Shown: in pieces, positions 1 to 11,371 of the stretch
Position numbering within the stretch: the first letter of the stretch is position 1
How the letters are laid out: each line of letters begins with the position of its first letter
Source: Pelomonas sp. SE-A7
GTDB lineage: Bacteria; Pseudomonadota; Gammaproteobacteria; Burkholderiales; Burkholderiaceae_C
Direction of reading: 5' to 3'
NCBI RefSeq assembly: GCF_030345705.1
Contig: NZ_JAUASW010000001.1
Location: forward strand, 2,976,001-3,040,000
DNA: 64,000 nucleotides
Notes under the pieces: model-generated
Seen by the model: the letters and a program-made list of their open reading frames with translations, nothing else
The model's database searches: none
Told to the model about the DNA's origin: nothing
Program-made: the position numbers and the translations under genes

Positions 1-67
1 GGGTGTTGGCAGTGCCCAGGTCGATGGCAAGGTCGGTGGAGAAGTAACGGCGCAGGGAGGCGAACAT
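1..67 (-). CDS. mreB: MreB rod-shape protein, N-terminal fragment
   Basis: Only the first 22 codons are inside the window. They read MFASLRRYFSTDLAIDLGTA, which is the characteristic MreB N-terminus with the start of the actin-like phosphate-1 motif (DLGTAN). MreB polymerises beneath the inner membrane and guides lateral cell-wall synthesis. It is divergent from gatCAB, an arrangement common in Burkholderiales. The ATG is at 67-65 on the minus strand; the rest of the gene lies beyond the left edge. Confidence 0.9.
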   Translation of the reverse strand, partial: MFASLRRYFSTDLAIDLGTANT

Positions 68-360
68 GGTGTGTTTGGAGGCCAACGCGGCGCTTCTGGC
101 GCTGTGGCGGCAGTGACTCGCGTGGCTGGCTGGGCGCTTTTTGGGTCGGGAAACAGCGGCCGCTTCACTTGAAGCAAGGCGGTCGCGGGCGGTGTTCGCA
201 CCATATGCAACGAGGCTGCCTGAACCTTGCCGGTCGGGCAGCCCCGTAGCCATGGAGATAAGCGGAGATAATACCCGATCACCCCCCAAATAAGGCATGA
301 GGGAAGGCCCTTGCCGGCCTTTCTTTGTGACCAGATTTCAGTCTGCTTGGAAGCCCTCCG
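68..360. promoter_or_regulatory. Divergent mreB/gatCAB intergenic region
   Basis: A 293-base gap holding the start regions of two divergent housekeeping units. A short stem-loop lies at 304-321 (AAGGCC, loop CTTGCC, GGCCTT) followed by TTCTTT, so it could act as a weak terminator or attenuator just ahead of gatC. A GATAAT at 267-272 is a plausible -10 box for gatC but no convincing -35 is seen. I found no small gene or RNA here. Confidence 0.4.
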
Positions 361-660
361 ATGGCCCTGACCTCCGACGACGTGAGCCGCATCGCCCACC
401 TGGCCCGGCTCGAACTCTCGCCTGCCGAACAGGCAGCCCTGCTGCCGCAGCTCAATGGTTTCTTCTCCATCGTCGAGCAGATGAGCGCGGTGGACACCAG
501 CGGCGTCGAGCCGCTCTACACCCCGCTGTCGGCGGTGCAGGACGTGCAGCTGCGGCTGCGCGACGACAAGGTCACCGAAAGTAACCGCCGCGAGCTCAAC
601 CAGGTCAGCGCCCCCGTCACCGAGGACGGCCTGTACCTGGTGCCCAAGGTCATCGAATAA
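361..660 (+). CDS. gatC: Asp-tRNA(Asn)/Glu-tRNA(Gln) amidotransferase subunit C
   Basis: A 99-residue protein matching GatC in length and sequence ([20 protein letters not shown] at the start). GatC is the small clamp that wraps around GatA and stabilises the GatCAB complex. That complex converts mischarged Glu-tRNA(Gln) and/or Asp-tRNA(Asn) to the cognate amide form in the cytoplasm. It is the first gene of the gatC-gatA-gatB operon, with a 23-base gap to gatA. No strong Shine-Dalgarno is visible before the ATG. Confidence 0.95.
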   Translation: MALTSDDVSRIAHLARLELSPAEQAALLPQLNGFFSIVEQMSAVDTSGVEPLYTPLSAVQDVQLRLRDDKVTESNRRELNQVSAPVTEDGLYLVPKVIE

Positions 661-683
661 GCCGTAGAGAAGAAGAAGCCCGC

Positions 684-2171
684 ATGAAATCCCTGCACGA
701 AATGGGCGTGGCCGAGCTGGGCCGCGCCCTGCGCGAACGCCAGGTCTCCAGCCGCGAACTGACCCAGACCCTGCTGGCCCGGGTCCAGTCCAACGAGGCG
801 CTGGGCGCCTTCCTCCACATCGACGCCGAGGCCGCCCTGGCCCGCGCCGCCGCCGCCGACGCCATGCTGGCCGCTGGCGAGGCCGGCGCCCTGATCGGCA
901 TTCCGATGGCCCACAAGGACATCTACGTCACGGCCGACATGCCCACCACGGCCGGCTCCAGGATCCTGGAGAGCTACCGCAGCCCCTTCGACGCCACCGT
1001 CGTCGCCCGGCTGAACGAGGCCGGCACGGTCTCGCTGGGCAAGCTGAACTGCGACGAGTTCGCCATGGGCTCGGCCAACGAGAACTCGGCCTACGGCCCG
1101 GCCCACAACCCCTGGGACCGCTCGCGCGTGCCGGGCGGCTCCTCGGGCGGATCGGCCGTGGCGGTGTCGGCCCGTCTGGTACCCGCCTCCACCGGCACCG
1201 ACACCGGCGGCTCGATCCGCCAGCCGGCCAGCTTCTGCGGCATCACCGGCATCAAGCCGACCTACGGCGTCTGCAGCCGCTACGGCATGATCGCCTTCGC
1301 CTCCAGCTTGGACCAGGCCGGCCCCATGGCCCGCTCGGCCGAGGACTGCGCCCTGCTGCTGTCCGCCATGAGCGGCTTCGACGAACGCGATGCCACCAGC
1401 ATCAATCAGCCGCCGCAGGACTTCCATGCGCAGATGCTGCAAGCGCGTGAAGGCGCCACCGCAGCCCAGCCCTTGAAGGGCCTGCGCATCGGCGTGGCCG
1501 CCGAGTTCTTCCCTCAGGGCCTGTCCAGCGACGTGAACGCCGCCGTGCGCCAGGGCCTGGCCGAACTGGAGAAGCTGGGCGCCACCCTGGTGGACGTCAG
1601 CCTGCCGCGCACCGAGCTGGCCATTCCCGTCTACTACATCATTGCCCCGGCCGAGGCCAGCTCCAACCTGAGCCGCTTCGACGGCGTGCGCTTCGGCCAC
1701 CGCGCCAAGCAGTACGGCGACCTGCTGGACATGTACAAGAAGACCCGCGCCGAAGGCTTCGGCCCCGAGGTCAAGCGCCGGATCATGATCGGCACCTACG
1801 TGCTCTCGCACGGCTACTACGACGCCTACTACCTGCAGGCCCAGAAGCTGCGCCGCATGATTGCCGACGACTTCCAGCAGGCCTTCGCGCAATGCGACCT
1901 GATCGCCGGCCCGGTGGCCCCGAGCGTGGCCTGGAAGGCCGGCGAGGGCGCGGACGATCCGGTCAAGGCCTACCTTGCCGACATCTTCACCCTGCCCGGT
2001 TCGCTGGCCGGCCTGCCGGGTATGAGCGTGCCCTGCGGCTTCGGCGAAGGCGGCCTGCCGGTCGGCCTGCAGCTGATAGGCAACTACTTCAAGGAGGGCC
2101 AGCTCTTGCATGCGGCCCATGCGCTGCAACAAGCGACCGACTGGCACCAGCGCGCTCCGGCAGGACTCTGA
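684..2171 (+). CDS. gatA: Asp-tRNA(Asn)/Glu-tRNA(Gln) amidotransferase subunit A
   Basis: 495 residues, the normal GatA length. It is the amidase-signature subunit that hydrolyses glutamine and supplies ammonia for transamidation. Visible motifs are the catalytic lysine region ([18 protein letters not shown]), the glycine/serine-rich stretch [12 protein letters not shown] and the nucleophile region [18 protein letters not shown], which together give the Ser-cisSer-Lys triad. It lies between gatC and gatB, only 2 bases before the gatB ATG, so the two are almost certainly co-translated. Confidence 0.96.
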   Translation: MKSLHEMGVAELGRALRERQVSSRELTQTLLARVQSNEALGAFLHIDAEAALARAAAADAMLAAGEAGALIGIPMAHKDIYVTADMPTTAGSRILESYRSPFDATVVARLNEAGTVSLGKLNCDEFAMGSANENSAYGPAHNPWDRSRVPGGSSGGSAVAVSARLVPASTGTDTGGSIRQPASFCGITGIKPTYGVCSRYGMIAFASSLDQAGPMARSAEDCALLLSAMSGFDERDATSINQPPQDFHAQMLQAREGATAAQPLKGLRIGVAAEFFPQGLSSDVNAAVRQGLAELEKLGATLVDVSLPRTELAIPVYYIIAPAEASSNLSRFDGVRFGHRAKQYGDLLDMYKKTRAEGFGPEVKRRIMIGTYVLSHGYYDAYYLQAQKLRRMIADDFQQAFAQCDLIAGPVAPSVAWKAGEGADDPVKAYLADIFTLPGSLAGLPGMSVPCGFGEGGLPVGLQLIGNYFKEGQLLHAAHALQQATDWHQRAPAGL

Positions 2172-2173
2172 CC

Positions 2174-3628
2174 ATGACGACCACGAGCAAACTCATCCGC
2201 GGCTACGAGGTCGTGATCGGCCTGGAGAACCACGTCCAGCTGTCCACCGACTCCAAGATCTTCAGCGGCAGCTCCACCGCCTTCGGCGCCGAGCCCAACA
2301 CCCAGGCCTCGCCGGTGGACCTGGCCCTGCCCGGCACGCTGCCGGTGCTGAACCGCGCCGCCGTGGACCGCGCCATCCGCTTCGGCCTGGCGGTCGGCGC
2401 CAAGGTCGCGCCGCTGTCCATCTTCGCCCGCAAGAACTACTTCTATCCAGACCTGCCCAAGGGCTACCAGATCTCGCAGTTCGAGATTCCGGTGGTGCAG
2501 GGCGGCGCGGTCGAGTTCTTCGTCGGCGACGTCAAGCACAAGGTCAACCTGACCCGCGCCCACCTCGAGGAGGACGCCGGCAAGAGCCTGCATGAGGACT
2601 ATCACGGCCAGTCGGGCATAGACCTGAACCGCGCCGGCACGCCGCTGCTGGAAATCGTCTCCGAGCCCGACATGCGCTCCGGCGCCGAGGCCGCCGAATA
2701 CGCCAAAACCCTGCACGCCCTCGTGATGTGGCTGGGCATCTGCGACGGCAATATGCAGGAGGGCTCGTTCCGCTGCGACGTCAACGTCTCGGTGCGCAAG
2801 CCCGGCCAGCCCTATGGCACGCGACGCGAGATCAAGAACCTCAACAGCTTCCGCTACCTGCTGCAGGCGGTGGACTACGAGGTCAACTGGCAGATCGACC
2901 AGATCGAGGACGGCCTCAAGATCCAACAGGCCACCGTGCTGTTCAACCCGGACACCGGCGAGACCCGCGCGATGCGCAGCAAGGAAGACTCGGCCGACTA
3001 CCGCTACTTCCCCGACCCCGACCTGCCGCCGCTGGTGATCGCGCCGGACTGGGTGGAGAAGGTGCGCGGCGAAATGCCCGAGCTGCCCGGCGTGATGGCG
3101 GCGCGCTTCGTGTCCGCCGACGGCCTGCCCGAGTACGACGCCACCATGATGACCCAGAGCCTGGCCACGGCCCGCTACTACGAGGCCGCCAAGGCCGCCG
3201 GTGCGGCGCCCAAGCTGGTGGCGAACTGGGTGATGGGCGAGATCAGCAAGCGGCTGAACAGCGAAGGCATCGAGATCGAAGCTGCGCCGGTAGCCGCTCA
3301 AGTGCTCGCCCAGCTGATCGCCCGCATCGCCGACGGCACGATCTCGAACAACTCTGCCAAGCAGGTTTTTGACGCCCTGTGGGCCGGCGAGGGTTCGGAT
3401 GTCGACGCCATCATCGCGGCCAAGGACCTGAAGCAGTCCAACGACACCGGCGCCATCGAAGCCATCCTGGACGAGGTGCTGGCCGCCAACCAGAAGTCGG
3501 TGGACGAGTTCCGCGCCGGCAAGGACAAGGCCTTCAACGCCCTGGTCGGCCAGGCCATGAAAGCCACCAAGGGCAAGGCCAACCCGGCCCTGGTCAACGA
3601 GCTGCTCAAGAAGAAACTCGGCGGTTGA
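2174..3628 (+). CDS. gatB: Asp-tRNA(Asn)/Glu-tRNA(Gln) amidotransferase subunit B
   Basis: 484 residues from the ATG at 2174 ([20 protein letters not shown]), the usual GatB length. A longer upstream reading would run far into gatA and is rejected. GatB binds the misacylated tRNA, phosphorylates the side-chain carboxylate and accepts ammonia channelled from GatA. The N-terminal kinase-like cradle and the C-terminal helical/YqeY-like tail (ending [15 protein letters not shown]) are both recognisable. The stop codon overlaps the next ATG (TGATG). Confidence 0.96.
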   Translation: MTTTSKLIRGYEVVIGLENHVQLSTDSKIFSGSSTAFGAEPNTQASPVDLALPGTLPVLNRAAVDRAIRFGLAVGAKVAPLSIFARKNYFYPDLPKGYQISQFEIPVVQGGAVEFFVGDVKHKVNLTRAHLEEDAGKSLHEDYHGQSGIDLNRAGTPLLEIVSEPDMRSGAEAAEYAKTLHALVMWLGICDGNMQEGSFRCDVNVSVRKPGQPYGTRREIKNLNSFRYLLQAVDYEVNWQIDQIEDGLKIQQATVLFNPDTGETRAMRSKEDSADYRYFPDPDLPPLVIAPDWVEKVRGEMPELPGVMAARFVSADGLPEYDATMMTQSLATARYYEAAKAAGAAPKLVANWVMGEISKRLNSEGIEIEAAPVAAQVLAQLIARIADGTISNNSAKQVFDALWAGEGSDVDAIIAAKDLKQSNDTGAIEAILDEVLAANQKSVDEFRAGKDKAFNALVGQAMKATKGKANPALVNELLKKKLGG

Positions 3629-4254
3629 TGAAGCATGAGCTGGGCTGGCTGTTCGAGGACGGGCGCTGCCTCGTCGTCGACAAGCCCGCCGGCCTGCTCT
3701 CGGTGCCCGGCCGCGGCGAAGACAAGCAGGACTGCGCCTCGAGCCGGGTCCAGCAACGTCATGCGGACGCGCTGATCGTCCACCGCCTCGACCAGGCCAC
3801 CTCGGGCCTGCTGCTGTTCGCGCGCGGCGCCGAGATGCAGCGGGCCTTCAGCTACGAATTCATGCAGCGGCGGGTGCACAAACGCTACCTTGCAGTGGTC
3901 GAAGGTCTGCTGCAGCCGCTTGACGGCGAGTGGCGCGAGATCGATCTGCCGCTGATCGCCGACTGGCCGAACCGGCCGCTGCAAAAGATCGATCAGGTGC
4001 AGGGCAAGCCCTCCCGGACCCGCTGGCGGGTGCTGGCCCACGAGGGCGGCCGCAGCCGCGTCGAGCTGGAGCCGGTGACCGGCCGCTCGCACCAGCTGCG
4101 CGTCCACCTGCAGGCCATCGGCCACCCCATCGTCGGCGATGCCTTGTACGGCAGCACCGAAGGCGAACCGCGCCTGCTGCTGCATGCCTGCGAACTCGCC
4201 CTGCCCGAAGCGCCGGGCGGGGCCATCAGCGTCGTCAGCCCCGCGCCCTTCTGA
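3628..4254 (+). CDS. RluA-family RNA pseudouridine synthase
   Basis: 208 residues. The catalytic loop HRLDQATSGLLLFAR carries the conserved aspartate of RluA-type pseudouridine synthases, which isomerise uridine to pseudouridine in rRNA or tRNA. The family C-terminal motif is also present (VTGRSHQLRVHLQAIGHPIVGD around residues 150-172). There is no S4 domain, and the short length is closest to RluA, but the exact target base cannot be assigned from sequence. Its start overlaps the gatB stop by one base, so it probably belongs to the gatCAB transcript. Confidence 0.85.
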   Translation: MKHELGWLFEDGRCLVVDKPAGLLSVPGRGEDKQDCASSRVQQRHADALIVHRLDQATSGLLLFARGAEMQRAFSYEFMQRRVHKRYLAVVEGLLQPLDGEWREIDLPLIADWPNRPLQKIDQVQGKPSRTRWRVLAHEGGRSRVELEPVTGRSHQLRVHLQAIGHPIVGDALYGSTEGEPRLLLHACELALPEAPGGAISVVSPAPF

Positions 4255-4272
4255 CTGGCTACCATCCGCGCC

Positions 4273-5013
4273 ATGAGTGCTCCCTCGTCCCATCTTTTCA
4301 TCGTCACCGGCAGCTCCCGCGGCCTGGGCGCGGCCCTGGTCGAGCGGCTGCTGGCATCGCCCGGGAACCAGGTCCTGGGCATCGCCCGCCGCACCGGCCC
4401 CGGGCATGAACGGCTGACCCAGTGGAGCCTGGACCTGGCCCAGCCGCTGGCCGCTGCACAGCAACTCCAGGCCTGGCTGGCGCAGCAGGCCAGGCCGGCC
4501 AGCGCCACGCTGATCAACAACGCGGCACTCCTGAATCCGCCGGGGCCAGTCGAAGGCGTCGAGCTGGCTGCGCTGTCGGACGGCCTCCGCGTGGGACTCG
4601 AAGCGACGCTGCTGCTGTCCAGCGCCTTCCTGCGCGCGGCCCGGCCCTGGGGCGTGCCGCTGAAGATCCTCAACATCAGCTCCGGCCTGGGCCGCCGCGC
4701 CATGGCCGGCGCCGCCCCCTATTGCGCGGCCAAGGCCGGCATGGACAACCTCTCGGCCTCGATGGCGCTGGACGAAGCCCAGCGCGCGGACGGCGCCCGC
4801 GTCGTCTCGCTGGCACCCGGCATCATCGACACCGACATGCAGGTCCAGCTGCGCGCTGCCGACCCCGCCGGCTTCCCCGACCATGGCAATTTCGTCGGCT
4901 ACAAAAGCAGCGGCGCGCTGGCCAGCCCCGTGGCCACGGCAGCCAAGATCCTGGCCTACCTGGCCAGGTCCGATTTCGGCCACCAGGCCATCGCCGACAT
5001 CCGCCAGGCTTGA
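4273..5013 (+). CDS. SDR family NAD(P)-dependent oxidoreductase
   Basis: 246-residue classical short-chain dehydrogenase/reductase. The cofactor loop TGSSRGLGAAL, the NNA motif (TLINNAAL), the catalytic serine (ISSGLG) and YCAAK (Tyr-x3-Lys) are all present. The sequence style resembles sepiapterin/benzil reductase-like SDRs, but the substrate is unknown. It follows the pseudouridine synthase by 18 bases in the same direction and is closed by a stem-loop at 5045-5060. Confidence 0.85.
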   Translation: MSAPSSHLFIVTGSSRGLGAALVERLLASPGNQVLGIARRTGPGHERLTQWSLDLAQPLAAAQQLQAWLAQQARPASATLINNAALLNPPGPVEGVELAALSDGLRVGLEATLLLSSAFLRAARPWGVPLKILNISSGLGRRAMAGAAPYCAAKAGMDNLSASMALDEAQRADGARVVSLAPGIIDTDMQVQLRAADPAGFPDHGNFVGYKSSGALASPVATAAKILAYLARSDFGHQAIADIRQA

Positions 5014-5044
5014 ACCTGGCACCCTCCGCCCCCAAATCACCCCT

Positions 5045-5064
5045 GCCCCGCTTCCGGGGCGCTT
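5045..5064 (+). terminator. Probable rho-independent terminator after SDR gene
   Basis: GCCCCG (5045-5050), loop CTTC, CGGGGC (5055-5060), then GCTTTT. It is compact and GC-rich with a short T run, and lies between the SDR stop and the Tim44-domain gene ATG at 5082. It may also sit in the leader of the latter. Confidence 0.55.
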
Positions 5065-5081
5065 TTCGAGAGTCAATCCCG

Positions 5082-5948
5082 ATGCTGAATTCCAAGCTGC
5101 TTGCCAGCCTCCTTGCCCTTGCCCTGAGCCTGGGTGCGTTCAACGACGCCGACGCCAAGCGCATCGGCGGTGGCGGCATGAAGCGCACGGTGCCGCAGCA
5201 GACGGCGCCCGGCACGCCGGCCAAGCCCGCGGCACCGGCCCAGCAGGCCGCGCCTCAGCAACAGGCTGCTCCTGCACCTGCCGCCGCGCCCGCGGCGCCG
5301 CCCAAGCGCAGCTGGATGGGCCCGCTCGCGGGCCTGGCCGCCGGCCTGGGCCTGGCGGCGCTCGCCAGCCACTTCGGCTTCGGCGCCGAGCTGGCCAGCT
5401 TCATGACCATGGCCCTGATCGCCCTGGTGGTGATGATGGTCATCGGCTTCGTGATGCGCCGCTTCGCCGCGGCCAAGCAGGCGCAAGCGGCCTACGCGGG
5501 CGGTGCCGGCGGCTACGCCCCGGTCCAGCGCATCGACCCGGCGCCCGTGGCTGCGGCAGCGGTTGCAGCACCGGCCGTTTCGCAAGAGGACGCCGAGTTC
5601 TCCAGCCTGGCCAAGAAGGTCTTCATCCGCCTGCAGGCCGCCAATGACGCCGGCGACCAGGCCGACCTGCGCCGCTTCACCACGCCCGAGATGTACGCCT
5701 CCATCCAGCAGGAGCTGCTGGACCGCAAGGGCGCCACCCAACAGACCGAGGTGCTGCAGCTGGACGCCGCCGTGATCGACCGCGCGCTGGAAGACGGCCA
5801 GCAGGTGGTCAGCGTGCGCTTCTGGGGCCTGGTGCGCGAGCGCAGCGAGGAGGCGGCCGGCCAATTCGACGAGGTCTGGCACCTGGTCCGTCCGCAGGAC
5901 AGCAGCCGCGACTGGGCGATTGCCGGCATCCAGCCCAGCCAGCACTGA
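5082..5948 (+). CDS. Tim44-like domain membrane protein
   Basis: 288 residues. It starts with a signal-type hydrophobic segment (MLNSKLLASLLALALSLGAF), then a proline/alanine/glutamine-rich linker (about residues 45-75). Two closely spaced hydrophobic segments follow (about 85-125), and the C-terminal domain (about 165-288) matches the bacterial Tim44-like fold (DQADLRRFTTPEMYASIQQE, VRFWGLVRE). In mitochondria this fold helps attach the import motor to the membrane. Its bacterial role is not established, though an envelope function is likely. It is followed by two stem-loops. Confidence 0.8.
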   Translation: MLNSKLLASLLALALSLGAFNDADAKRIGGGGMKRTVPQQTAPGTPAKPAAPAQQAAPQQQAAPAPAAAPAAPPKRSWMGPLAGLAAGLGLAALASHFGFGAELASFMTMALIALVVMMVIGFVMRRFAAAKQAQAAYAGGAGGYAPVQRIDPAPVAAAAVAAPAVSQEDAEFSSLAKKVFIRLQAANDAGDQADLRRFTTPEMYASIQQELLDRKGATQQTEVLQLDAAVIDRALEDGQQVVSVRFWGLVRERSEEAAGQFDEVWHLVRPQDSSRDWAIAGIQPSQH

Positions 5949-5955
5949 GTCCCGC

Positions 5956-6022
5956 GTCATGCCCGCTCCTGGGGCATGACCTGAGGGGGGCCATTCCGAC
6001 GACGGTCAGAATGGCCCCCTTC
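5956..6022 (+). terminator. Tandem terminator hairpins after Tim44-domain gene
   Basis: Two successive inverted repeats. The first is GTCATGCCC (5956-5964) with GGGCATGAC (5972-5980). The second is GGGGGCCATTC (5986-5996) with GAATGGCCCCC (6009-6019), followed by TTCGCATTT. The second 11-bp stem is the stronger candidate terminator and ends 24 bases before the next start codon. Confidence 0.7.
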
Positions 6023-6043
6023 GCATTTCTCGGGAGTCACGAG

Positions 6044-8044
<2,001 letters not shown>

Positions 8045-8064
8045 GCATCCAGGCGCAGAAATGC

Positions 8065-8090
8065 AAAGGCCCGCAGATGCGGGCCTTTTC
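8065..8090 (+). terminator. Rho-independent terminator of the S9 peptidase gene
   Basis: AAAGGCCCGC (8065-8074), loop AGAT, GCGGGCCTTT (8079-8088), then TC. The core AAGGCCCGC/GCGGGCCTT is the same as in the terminators at 50051 and 53132. It also lies just past the end of the convergent DUF4124 gene. Confidence 0.9.
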
Positions 8091-8104
8091 TGTTCGTGGG
8101 GCTT

Positions 8105-8791
8105 TCAGTGCGAAGCCGGTTTGGAAGGCGCTTCCAGGCTGCCGTAGGCGGCACCCGCCCACAGCCTCCGAAGGCGGGCGAGTTCGAGGTCGAAGTTCCT
8201 GTTGATGCGCACCAGCTCGGACTTCTGGTTCTCGATCAGCACGCGCTGGGCCTCGGCGGCGGCGTCATTCGCGTCGATCATCAGCTTGAGCTTGGGAGGC
8301 AGCGGCTTGCCGACATAGAACTCGGCCTCGTCACTCAGCGGTTTGCGTTCAGCCGCCAGGTCCTGCAAGCGGCGCTCAGAGTTGCGCGTGGCGGTGTTCA
8401 CATCGTCCAGCGCGAGGTCGCGGGCCCGCTTGTGGGCGGCCTCGTTCGGGAACCGCTGCACCAGATTGCGGTCGCGCCGCACGGCATCGGCCTGCGTGGC
8501 CCGTTCGACCGCCAGCTTGCGGTCCAGCGCTTCTTTGGCCGCCTTCTCCTCGATAGACATCGAGGGCGGCAGGACGCTGCGCAGCGAGCCGTCGGCGTTC
8601 AGCACCCGCTGTTCGCGGGTATTGCAATCGGCGATCGGGCGGTCTCCGGTGAGCTTGCGACCGTCGGCCGTGGTGCAGGTGTAGATGGCCTTGCCGCCGC
8701 CGGCCGGGGGCGTCTGCGCCTGGGCGCAGGGCAGCGCGGCGGCAGAGGCAACAAGAACGGCGAGCGGCAGGTGGGCGGCAGGCTTGCGCAT
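8105..8791 (-). CDS. DUF4124 domain-containing exported protein
   Basis: 228 residues from the ATG at 8791. A signal peptide (MRKPAAHLPLAVLVASAAAL, cleavage near AQA-QTPP) precedes a short DUF4124 segment at about residues 34-55 (AIYTCTTADGRKLTGDRPIA). A long charged, probably coiled region follows. DUF4124 proteins are envelope proteins of unknown function, common in Burkholderiales. The start codon overlaps the pyrE stop (TGATG), so the two are co-transcribed and translationally coupled. No enzymatic function can be assigned. Confidence 0.8.
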   Translation of the reverse strand: MRKPAAHLPLAVLVASAAALPCAQAQTPPAGGGKAIYTCTTADGRKLTGDRPIADCNTREQRVLNADGSLRSVLPPSMSIEEKAAKEALDRKLAVERATQADAVRRDRNLVQRFPNEAAHKRARDLALDDVNTATRNSERRLQDLAAERKPLSDEAEFYVGKPLPPKLKLMIDANDAAAEAQRVLIENQKSELVRINRNFDLELARLRRLWAGAAYGSLEAPSKPASH

Positions 8792-9465
8792 CAGACCCCG
8801 TAGCGTTGGCGGTAGGCCAGCACGGCCGCGGCATGCGCCTGGGCGGCCGGGTTGCTGGTGGTGCGGAGGAAGTCGAGCAGGTCCGCCAGGCCGGCAATGG
8901 CCACGACGGGCAGGTTCAGCTGGCGGTTGACGTATTGCACGGCGCTCCACTCCATGTCGACGCCGTTCTCCGCCGCCTTCTCCTGGCGGTCCAGCGCGAT
9001 GCTGACGCCGCAGGGCGTGGCACCGGCGGCCTGGATCATCGCGATGGACTCGCGCACCGAGGTGCCGGCCGAGATCACGTCATCGATGATCAGAACGCGG
9101 CCGACCACGGGCGCGCCGACAAGGGTGCCGCCCTCGCCGTGGTCCTTGGCTTCCTTGCGGTTGTAGGCGAAGGGCTTGTTGTGGCCCAGCCGCGCCAGCT
9201 CGATGGACACGGCGGCGGCCAGCGTGATGCCCTTGTAGGCCGGGCCGAAGATCATGTCGAACTGCAGGCCCGACGCGATCAAGGTCTTGGCATAGAACTC
9301 GGCCAGGCGGGCCAGCTTGGCACCGTCGTCGAACAGGCCGGCATTGAAGAAATAGGGGCTCAGCCGGCCGGCCTTGGTCTTGAACTCACCGAAGCGCAAC
9401 ACACCGGCCTCGACCGCGAAGGCGACGAAGTCCTGGGCGAGCGAAGCAGAAGCGGTGGCGGTCAT
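8791..9465 (-). CDS. pyrE: Orotate phosphoribosyltransferase
   Basis: 224 residues. It catalyses orotate plus PRPP to OMP in de novo pyrimidine synthesis in the cytoplasm. The PRPP-binding motif VLIIDDVISAGTSV is intact, as are the upstream PyrE signatures (FGEFKTKAGRLSPYFFNAGL and PAYKGITLAAA). It is divergent from the exonuclease III gene, with 95 bases between them, and is followed directly by the DUF4124 gene. Confidence 0.96.
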   Translation of the reverse strand: MTATASASLAQDFVAFAVEAGVLRFGEFKTKAGRLSPYFFNAGLFDDGAKLARLAEFYAKTLIASGLQFDMIFGPAYKGITLAAAVSIELARLGHNKPFAYNRKEAKDHGEGGTLVGAPVVGRVLIIDDVISAGTSVRESIAMIQAAGATPCGVSIALDRQEKAAENGVDMEWSAVQYVNRQLNLPVVAIAGLADLLDFLRTTSNPAAQAHAAAVLAYRQRYGV

Positions 9466-9560
9466 CGGGAAACAGGGCGTATCTGGGGTCGGCGCATTGT
9501 AGGCAGAGTCCCGGGCGCTGCCACAATGCGCCGCAGCCGCATCAACCCTGACGTCCCGCG

Positions 9561-10349
9561 ATGAAATTCGTCACTGCCAACCTCAACGGCATCCGCTCCG
9601 CCGCCACCAAGGGCTTCTTCGACTGGGCGCCGCGCCAGAAGGCCGACGCGATCGGCGTGCAGGAGGTCAAGGCCCAGGCCGACGTGGTCGACGGCCAGTT
9701 CGACAAGATCGGCAGCCTGAACGGCCATTTCCACTATGCCGAGAAGAAGGGCTACTCGGGCGTGGGTCTCTACACCCGCGAAGAGCCCAGCGATCTGATC
9801 GTCGGCTTCGACGGCGGCGAGTTCGACGGCGAAGGCCGCTGGGTCGAGAAGCGCTTCGACAAGCCCGGCCGCAAGCTCAGCCTGATCTCCTGCTACTTCC
9901 CCAGCGGCTCCTCGGGCGAAGAGCGCCAGCAGGCCAAGTTCCGCTTCCTGGCCCTGATGTACCCGCACCTGATGGCGCTCAAGGGCAAGCGTGAGTTCAT
10001 CCTGGTCGGCGACATCAACATCGCCCACCAGCAAGCCGACCTGAAGAACTGGCGCAGCAATCAGAAGAACTCGGGCTTCCTGCCCGAGGAGCGCGCCTGG
10101 CTGACCCAGCTGTTTGGCGAAGGCGGCCTGGTCGACGTCTACCGCCAGCTGGAGCCCGACACCACGGACGATTGCTACACCTGGTGGAGCAACCGCGGCC
10201 AGGCCTATGCCAACAACGTCGGTTGGCGGCTGGACTATCACTTCGCCACGCCCAAACTGGCGGCACTGGCCAAGCGGGCCACGATCTACAAGGAACAGAA
10301 GTTCAGCGACCATGCGCCGCTGACCATCGACTACGGCTTCGAGCTTTAG
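9561..10349 (+). CDS. xth: Exodeoxyribonuclease III (AP endonuclease family)
   Basis: 262 residues. An exonuclease/endonuclease/phosphatase fold protein with the ExoIII signature: MKFVTANLNGIRSA at the start, the metal-binding glutamate in IGVQEVKAQ, GDINIAH and the C-terminal FSDHAPLTIDY with the catalytic Asp-His. It repairs abasic sites and has 3' exonuclease activity. It is single and divergent from pyrE; it ends 12 bases before the end of the convergent PP2C gene. Confidence 0.92.
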   Translation: MKFVTANLNGIRSAATKGFFDWAPRQKADAIGVQEVKAQADVVDGQFDKIGSLNGHFHYAEKKGYSGVGLYTREEPSDLIVGFDGGEFDGEGRWVEKRFDKPGRKLSLISCYFPSGSSGEERQQAKFRFLALMYPHLMALKGKREFILVGDINIAHQQADLKNWRSNQKNSGFLPEERAWLTQLFGEGGLVDVYRQLEPDTTDDCYTWWSNRGQAYANNVGWRLDYHFATPKLAALAKRATIYKEQKFSDHAPLTIDYGFEL

Positions 10350-10360
10350 CCCTCAGCCGC

Positions 10361-11164
10361 TCACTCGATGGCCTCGACGCGTATCACCGCCATCGAGAGG
10401 TTGTCACCGCGGCCGCCGGCACGCTGGCGCGCCAGGCCGGTGAGCAGGCTGCAGGCTTCGGCCGCCGAGCGGCTGTCGGCCACGGCGCCGAGCTCGTGGT
10501 CGGTGGCATAGGGCCAGAGTCCGTCGCTGCAGACCAGGATCACATCGCCCGCGGCCAGACGGCCCAGCGAGACGCAGGCGGGCTGGGGCGGCACGCTGCT
10601 GCCCAGGCAGTCGGTCAGCACATGGCCGTGGCGATGGCGGCGGGCCGACAGCTCGTCGAGTTCGCCGTCGTCGATCATGCGCTGGACCAGCGAATGGTCG
10701 CGGCTGCGGCGCAGCAGGTCGCCGTGGTGGAAGCGGTAGAGGCGGGAATCGCCGCAATGGGCCCAATGGGCCTGCAGGTCCGGCGTCAGCAGGCAGGCGG
10801 CGATGGTGGCGTGCGGCTGCAGGTCCTGCTCGACGCCGACCTGGCGCATGCGCTTGTGGGATTCATGGCAAAGCCGTTCGAGAAAGCGCCGGCCGTCTTC
10901 CTGGCCCGGTTCGAACTGATCGAAAAGCTCGGCGGCCGTGAGCATGACCTGGTCGGCCGCCTGGCGGCCGCCACTGTGGCCACCCATGCCGTCGGACACC
11001 ACGGCCAGCAGGCAGCCGGGCATGCGCGAATGGCGCAAGAGCGTGACCTGGTCCTGCTGCTCGGCACGGTCGCCCTGGTGCAAGGCCATGGCAGCGCGCA
11101 GGCGCAGACGCTGCGCCCGATCCACGCGTGGCGTGGCTTCGGCATACATGGATGGAGCCCACAT
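10361..11164 (-). CDS. PP2C-type serine/threonine protein phosphatase
   Basis: 267 residues. A metal-dependent PPM phosphatase with all main motifs: GDRAEQQDQV (motif 1, with QQD for the usual NQD), VVSDGMGGHSGG, HCGDSRLYRF, DHSLVQRM, CSDGLW and GGRGDNLSMAVI. It should remove phosphate from Ser/Thr residues of proteins phosphorylated by Hanks-type kinases, but no kinase gene is in this window. The start at 11164 is preceded by a GA/G-rich stretch suited to ribosome binding; a second ATG at 11149 is possible. Confidence 0.88.
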   Translation of the reverse strand: MWAPSMYAEATPRVDRAQRLRLRAAMALHQGDRAEQQDQVTLLRHSRMPGCLLAVVSDGMGGHSGGRQAADQVMLTAAELFDQFEPGQEDGRRFLERLCHESHKRMRQVGVEQDLQPHATIAACLLTPDLQAHWAHCGDSRLYRFHHGDLLRRSRDHSLVQRMIDDGELDELSARRHRHGHVLTDCLGSSVPPQPACVSLGRLAAGDVILVCSDGLWPYATDHELGAVADSRSAAEACSLLTGLARQRAGGRGDNLSMAVIRVEAIE

Positions 11165-11371
11165 AGGGCCGTCCCCCCTCTTCGACGGTCAACTGCAGCG
11201 ACCTTGACCCGGACCCTGATGGGTCCGGCGGCCGTTCTCTTGCACCGGGTCTCCCTGCTGCGAGCGCGCGAGCATACGCGGCTTGCCTTGCTTGTTTCTT
11301 CTCGGGGACGACGCCGGGGCGGGCCTCGCATCGGCGTGCGAATTCCGCCCGGCGGATTAGAACAGACCGGA
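11165..11371. promoter_or_regulatory. Leader region of the PP2C gene
   Basis: A 207-base gap upstream of the PP2C gene and downstream of the HD-GYP gene. It contains a perfect 8-bp stem-loop at 11209-11228 (CCGGACCC, TGAT, GGGTCCGG). In the direction of transcription no T run follows it, so it looks more like a leader structure or operator than a terminator. No coding sequence is apparent. Confidence 0.35.
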